Positions 60,801 through 64,000 of a stretch of DNA of 64,000 nt are shown one piece after another. The position numbers and the translations under genes were made by a program. The DNA is taken from the NCBI GenBank assembly GCA_002914805.1, contig JXTB01000765.1, forward strand, positions 69,330-133,329. The letters run 5' to 3'. Source of the DNA: Parasponia andersonii (Eukaryota > Streptophyta > Magnoliopsida > Rosales > Cannabaceae). The first letter of the stretch is position 1. Each line of letters starts with the position of its first letter. Below the pieces are notes generated by a model. It ran no database searches. It was not told where the DNA came from and saw nothing but the letters and a program-made list of their open reading frames with translations.

Positions 60801-63180
60801 CTCGTACTCATTAGGTAAGCCAAATTATTAGGTTTAAACTTCTTGGGAGATGAAGTATATTGGTTGAAATTCACCATAGTGAATACTATCTAGTCTGATA
60901 TGGAAAAATATTGTTTCTGAGCTTACAAGAACTACAAGAGTTTGTCTGATGAAATATTATACAGAGTTAAATGTTTCACAACCAAGAGCTCAACTATTAC
61001 AAATAAAAGTTGGAAAACTCAGCTTGGCGTGTATCTAGCTAAGGTGAGTTGTAGTAAGTCAGAGATTAGAAATATGTAGAATTACTATGAATTAGACTAT
61101 TTGTCGCATTACATAACTACACTATCAGCTTCTTTTGTTGGACATTACACTGTATTTCAAACAACAGAAATTATTGACGTGATCAATAATGCATGATAAT
61201 AAGCTTATTTTTCTGTTGCTCTTTTTAGTTTTATTGGCTACCAACTCCTTTGTTCCATCCTACTTTTTGCAGAGATATTTTTGCAAGCATGGACAGCATT
61301 GGCCTTTGCATGAATTACAAATCGAAGTTTAGCAAAACGAAATCAGAAAATAAGCTTACTTTAGCAATTCAGATTTAATAGCAAACAACCAGAATTGAAT
61401 TAGAAGCTTGAAAATAACGAGAGACGGAAACTGAGAACTAGAGAGGCTGAAACAGAAATGGCAAAACAGGGGAAAAACAGAGTAAAACAGGGCAGACAGA
61501 GAAAACAGAGCAGAACAGAGCACCAGAGCCCACAGGAGGATGGAGAAGAGAACATATCTTTGATTATGTATGCCTATACCACAGTGAAAACTTGCAAAGG
61601 ACCACCTTACAAGCCCAGTGAAGGCATAGAAGACAAAACAGAAAGGTCATTACACCAAGAAACCTTTTGGAAACATCACTATTTTTGTGTGCTCTGCTCC
61701 AAGTACATAATCTTTTTTTGGGAATTGAATTTGGATACTCATACAGGACTAATGTCCAATACCATATTCATTTCTGATCGGAAATTGTTGCAGGATAATC
61801 AAAAGTGAGAATCAAGTGAAGTTTTTACTGGATTTTTTTGGTTCCTTTTCTCAACAAACAAAGCTATCAGCCACATGGCAGCTGCATTGATCACCTAGAC
61901 ATGTTTCCACACTTAATTCCAGCCACATGTAAGTAACAACTGTAAATGGTTGGGACTCCAAGCAGGGAATAAATCTCAGTCAATGCAGTAAATGACTGCA
62001 GTTATTTCTCAAACATTGCCTTTTTCAGATCTCTTGATGTGTTAATAATCTGCATGATGGGTAGCTGAAATAAACTATTGAATGCTGGAGCCTTATTAGT
62101 TGTTTTCAGCTGTCAAATCATGCTTCTGTTAAAGTGGTTGGTTTATCAACTGGGTTAAGGTTCTAAAAAATTGAATTCTTTCTTTCCAAATTTGGTTGGT
62201 GGAGAAAACCTATTCAGTAGTTGTTATTTTATATGGTTCCAATATTCCAATATACATTCACTAAATTGCAGATAATAGAACCATCCATAAAGGTTCCAAC
62301 TCATACCCTTACATTTTAGAAGACAAAATATACTACAGGTAGTATTTTGGTGCTTCTAACATTTTTCCTTAAGCAAATATGATGAAATCAATCTCTCTCT
62401 TTTAGAGGACTTTATGAACTTTTTAATTGGAGATGTTGGAAAAGAATGTTGTTGGGACGCTCATTGCCATGATTAGCTTCAATCTTTATTCCCGCCACCA
62501 AGTTAATAAGTTTACTTGTAGAGGTAGGTGTGACCACATTTTAAAGTATCTCTCTGAATATACAACTTATAATTCCAATAGACCTTAGTGGGGTAACACT
62601 TGGACCCACCGCCAACATTTGGTGGGTCCACATCAGCATAAGTGATTAAATTAAGACTCATCTATCATCAAAAACCGGATACTGCTTAATCATGGTCTGA
62701 CATATTTAACTATTTGTAGTCTTCTATTTTATCTTTTTATAAATGAGCCTGAGCCATTTTCTCAAGGAAAATCATAAAAACTAATACTGATTAAAATAAC
62801 AAAATAAAACGAAACTCTGCAAGAATATGTCGAAAGAAGAGTCTACTGAATTTAGTTTATTTTGTTATTTTTATTATTAAGCTAAATTTGCTTCCGTCAA
62901 AAATTTTCCACTAAGATATTTATATTCTCTGGCTTGTAATACTAGATAAAAAGATGTATATATGGACTTTTTTTTTTTTTTTTAATGTAGTTATAGCAGC
63001 TGTAGTATTAGTACTAGATGCACCTGCTTCTTCTGCCTTTCTTTGGGCCAGTTCATAGTCATTGATAATCTCCTCAGTGTATGCATATGGAGCCTCATTG
63101 TTAGAGACTAGAGCCTTAAGCCCTCTCAAGTTCTTGCAAGGAGATGTGAAGATTGAATTAGAGTTGCTCTCTTGTGGCAT
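54855..63180 (-). CDS. Kinesin-14 with calponin-homology domain
   Basis: Seventeen coding exons: 63180-63024, 60559-60396, 60176-60033, 59888-59529, 59248-59180, 59040-58816, 58666-58585, 58467-58372, 58280-58101, 57856-57750, 57570-57392, 57282-57115, 56985-56732, 56463-56300, 56224-56030, 55902-55130 and 55014-54855. Phases agree throughout, giving 1158 residues. Start [20 protein letters not shown] is typical of the family. CH domain about 50-165 ([28 protein letters not shown]). Coiled-coil neck about 380-430. Motor from [12 protein letters not shown] (433): P-loop GQTGSGKT 518-525, switch I NERSSRSH 636-643, switch II DLAGSE 669-674, [19 protein letters not shown] and TLKFAERV. Tail of 380 residues is basic and Ser-rich, ending RGKFFMIP. 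Kinesin-14s are usually minus-end-directed microtubule motors; the CH domain may bind actin or microtubules. First intron is 2.46 kb. The exact subfamily member cannot be named safely. The 5'UTR probably lies in 63181-63720. Confidence 0.92.
57283..57391 (-). other. Probable U12-type AT-AG intron in the kinesin motor domain
   Basis: Between exons 11 and 12 there is no GT donor that keeps the frame. The minus-strand sequence after NDGSNR reads AG then ATATCCTCT (57391-57383), one base off the U12 donor ATATCCTTT. Near the other end is TACCTTAAC (57298-57290), one base off the U12 branch consensus TTCCTTAAC, followed eight bases later by the acceptor TTAG. Splicing there gives [17 protein letters not shown] in frame, as expected for the family. 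The intron is 109 bp. Confidence 0.8.
60560..63023 (-). other. Large first intron of the kinesin gene
   Basis: 2.46 kb with a GT donor (CAGGTGCATC on the minus strand) and a TTTGTTTCAG acceptor. It holds a (TA)n run at about 60608-60634 and a plus-strand open frame of 116 codons (61458-61808), rich in Lys/Arg/Gln at first, that resembles no known protein; I consider it a chance frame. No transposon boundaries seen. Confidence 0.7.
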
Positions 63181-64000
63181 TTTGGCTCTATTCGTTACTC
63201 GACCAAGTCTTTCTTAAAGAAAAAGCCACTGCAGAAACAACAAACAAGTACCAAGAAAAAACCACTATCAGTCAGATGAAGTGGACAACAAGAATCAAAT
63301 TCTAGAAAACCAAGAATAACGTATGCACTTACACTAATAAATTCATACACTTAACAAAGAACAAGGAAAGAAAGAAAATGTAGCAAGCCCAATGGGAAAG
63401 TCAAAGAAAAGACTAACTTTTGCACCCAAAAGAGCTTGAAGTAAATTCACAAACTGTGAACCAGCTTTAAGAATTTCTACCTTTGGAGGGTCTTGATCAA
63501 GTTCTGAAAAGAACCCGGAAGACCAGAAACTGAGAGAGAGAAAAGAGTTGTAGTAAGAGCTGAGCTTGTAGCAAACTTTAGATCTGATCTGACCCAGAAA
63601 TGGAACAAGGTGAAGCAGGATTCTCGTGTGTTTTCTCAGTAAGCATTCAAAATCTAGTAGTAGCACAATAAATGCTGCGTAGAGAGAGAGAGAGAGAAGA
63701 GAGAATATTAAAAGAAGCTGAAATTGCAACGTTGGTTTCTATGCTTACTTAGCCTCAAAATTAAAAAGAAAGCAAAGCCAAGCCATGTGTCACACTCACA
63801 GTGCATTTAACGGTGTTACTAACACATATTTGATTAATTGACAGAATGCTGTCAAGGAATGGTAGACAGTAGACAGCATTCAAAAGAGGGTAAGCGTAAT
63901 TGACAATATGGTTTATCAATAACATGCATTTGACTTGGAAAATTTTCCCTCCAAGTGGTAGGCAGGGAAACGAATCATCTCATGCCACGTGGAGACTGCT
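63181..64000 (-). promoter_or_regulatory. Upstream region of the kinesin gene (5'UTR and promoter)
   Basis: A minus-strand TTTCTGCAG at about 63230 could be the acceptor of a 5'UTR intron. A 128-codon minus-strand frame (63343-63729) would lie in the leader; it starts with a hydrophobic run and resembles nothing known, so I do not call it a gene. An AG microsatellite is at about 63680-63697. Beyond 63730 no gene is seen. Confidence 0.4.

Noticed and set aside
61458-61808. 116-residue plus-strand frame in the kinesin intron
   Set aside because: No similarity to known proteins; low-complexity Lys/Gln start; opposite strand to the host gene with no splice or promoter support.
63343-63729. 128-residue minus-strand frame upstream of the kinesin start
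   Set aside because: Likely 5'UTR or promoter sequence; no family match and it ends well before the kinesin ATG. A regulatory upstream frame is possible but not supported.

Overview
This is nuclear DNA from a flowering plant, most likely a eudicot. The evidence is AT-rich intergenic DNA, many introns with plant-type GT-AG borders, a peptide-hormone receptor kinase, a chloroplast-type FKBP, a DUF868 protein, a CH-domain kinesin-14, and abundant LTR retrotransposon, hAT and MITE debris. The species cannot be named from the sequence alone.

Left part (1-16.1 kb): three plus-strand genes in a row. They are the 3' end of an FKBP16-1-like peptidyl-prolyl isomerase, a four-exon SFT2-like Golgi traffic protein, and a two-exon LRR receptor kinase of the RGF-receptor (RGI3/RGFR1-like) type. 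From memory, the same three families sit side by side in Arabidopsis as At4g26555, At4g26550 and At4g26540, so this looks like conserved microsynteny. An 8-kb intergenic stretch between SFT2 and the kinase holds a MITE with a 9-bp target duplication.

Middle part (17-42.8 kb): a repeat-rich, rearranged zone. A RecX-like gene (plant homologue of the bacterial RecA regulator) occurs three times: an intact six-exon copy (24962-27832, minus), a decayed copy about 7.5 kb away (17537-20335, minus) with frameshifts and stops, and a lone exon-5 fragment at 37.1 kb. An unusual array of AACGAC motifs lies upstream of both RecX copies and recurs twice more. An F-box/LRR gene broken by frameshifts lies between the copies. 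Three loci of one LTR-retrotransposon family are present: a collapsed element, a solo LTR, and a striking head-to-head pair of 869-bp LTRs forming a 1.86-kb inverted repeat around a 116-bp PBS/PPT-like core. A Ty1/copia element with both LTRs, a perfect TSD and an internal deletion lies at 29.5-32.8 kb. A truncated Rx-type NLR N-terminus and an intact intronless DUF868 gene are also here.

Right part (42.8-64 kb): a decayed hAT element with TIRs and an 8-bp TSD (44680-47891), a probable 2.2-kb solo LTR, tandem duplications next to assembly gaps, a diverged copy of the DUF868 upstream region, and then a complete 17-exon minus-strand kinesin-14 gene (calponin-homology domain plus motor) whose motor domain is interrupted by a probable U12-type AT-AG intron.

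I found no obviously new multi-gene system. The most noteworthy items are the LTR palindrome, the RecX/AACGAC duplication history and the U12-type intron. The genes do not form a pathway; apart from the left-hand trio they look like independent plant genes separated by transposable elements.
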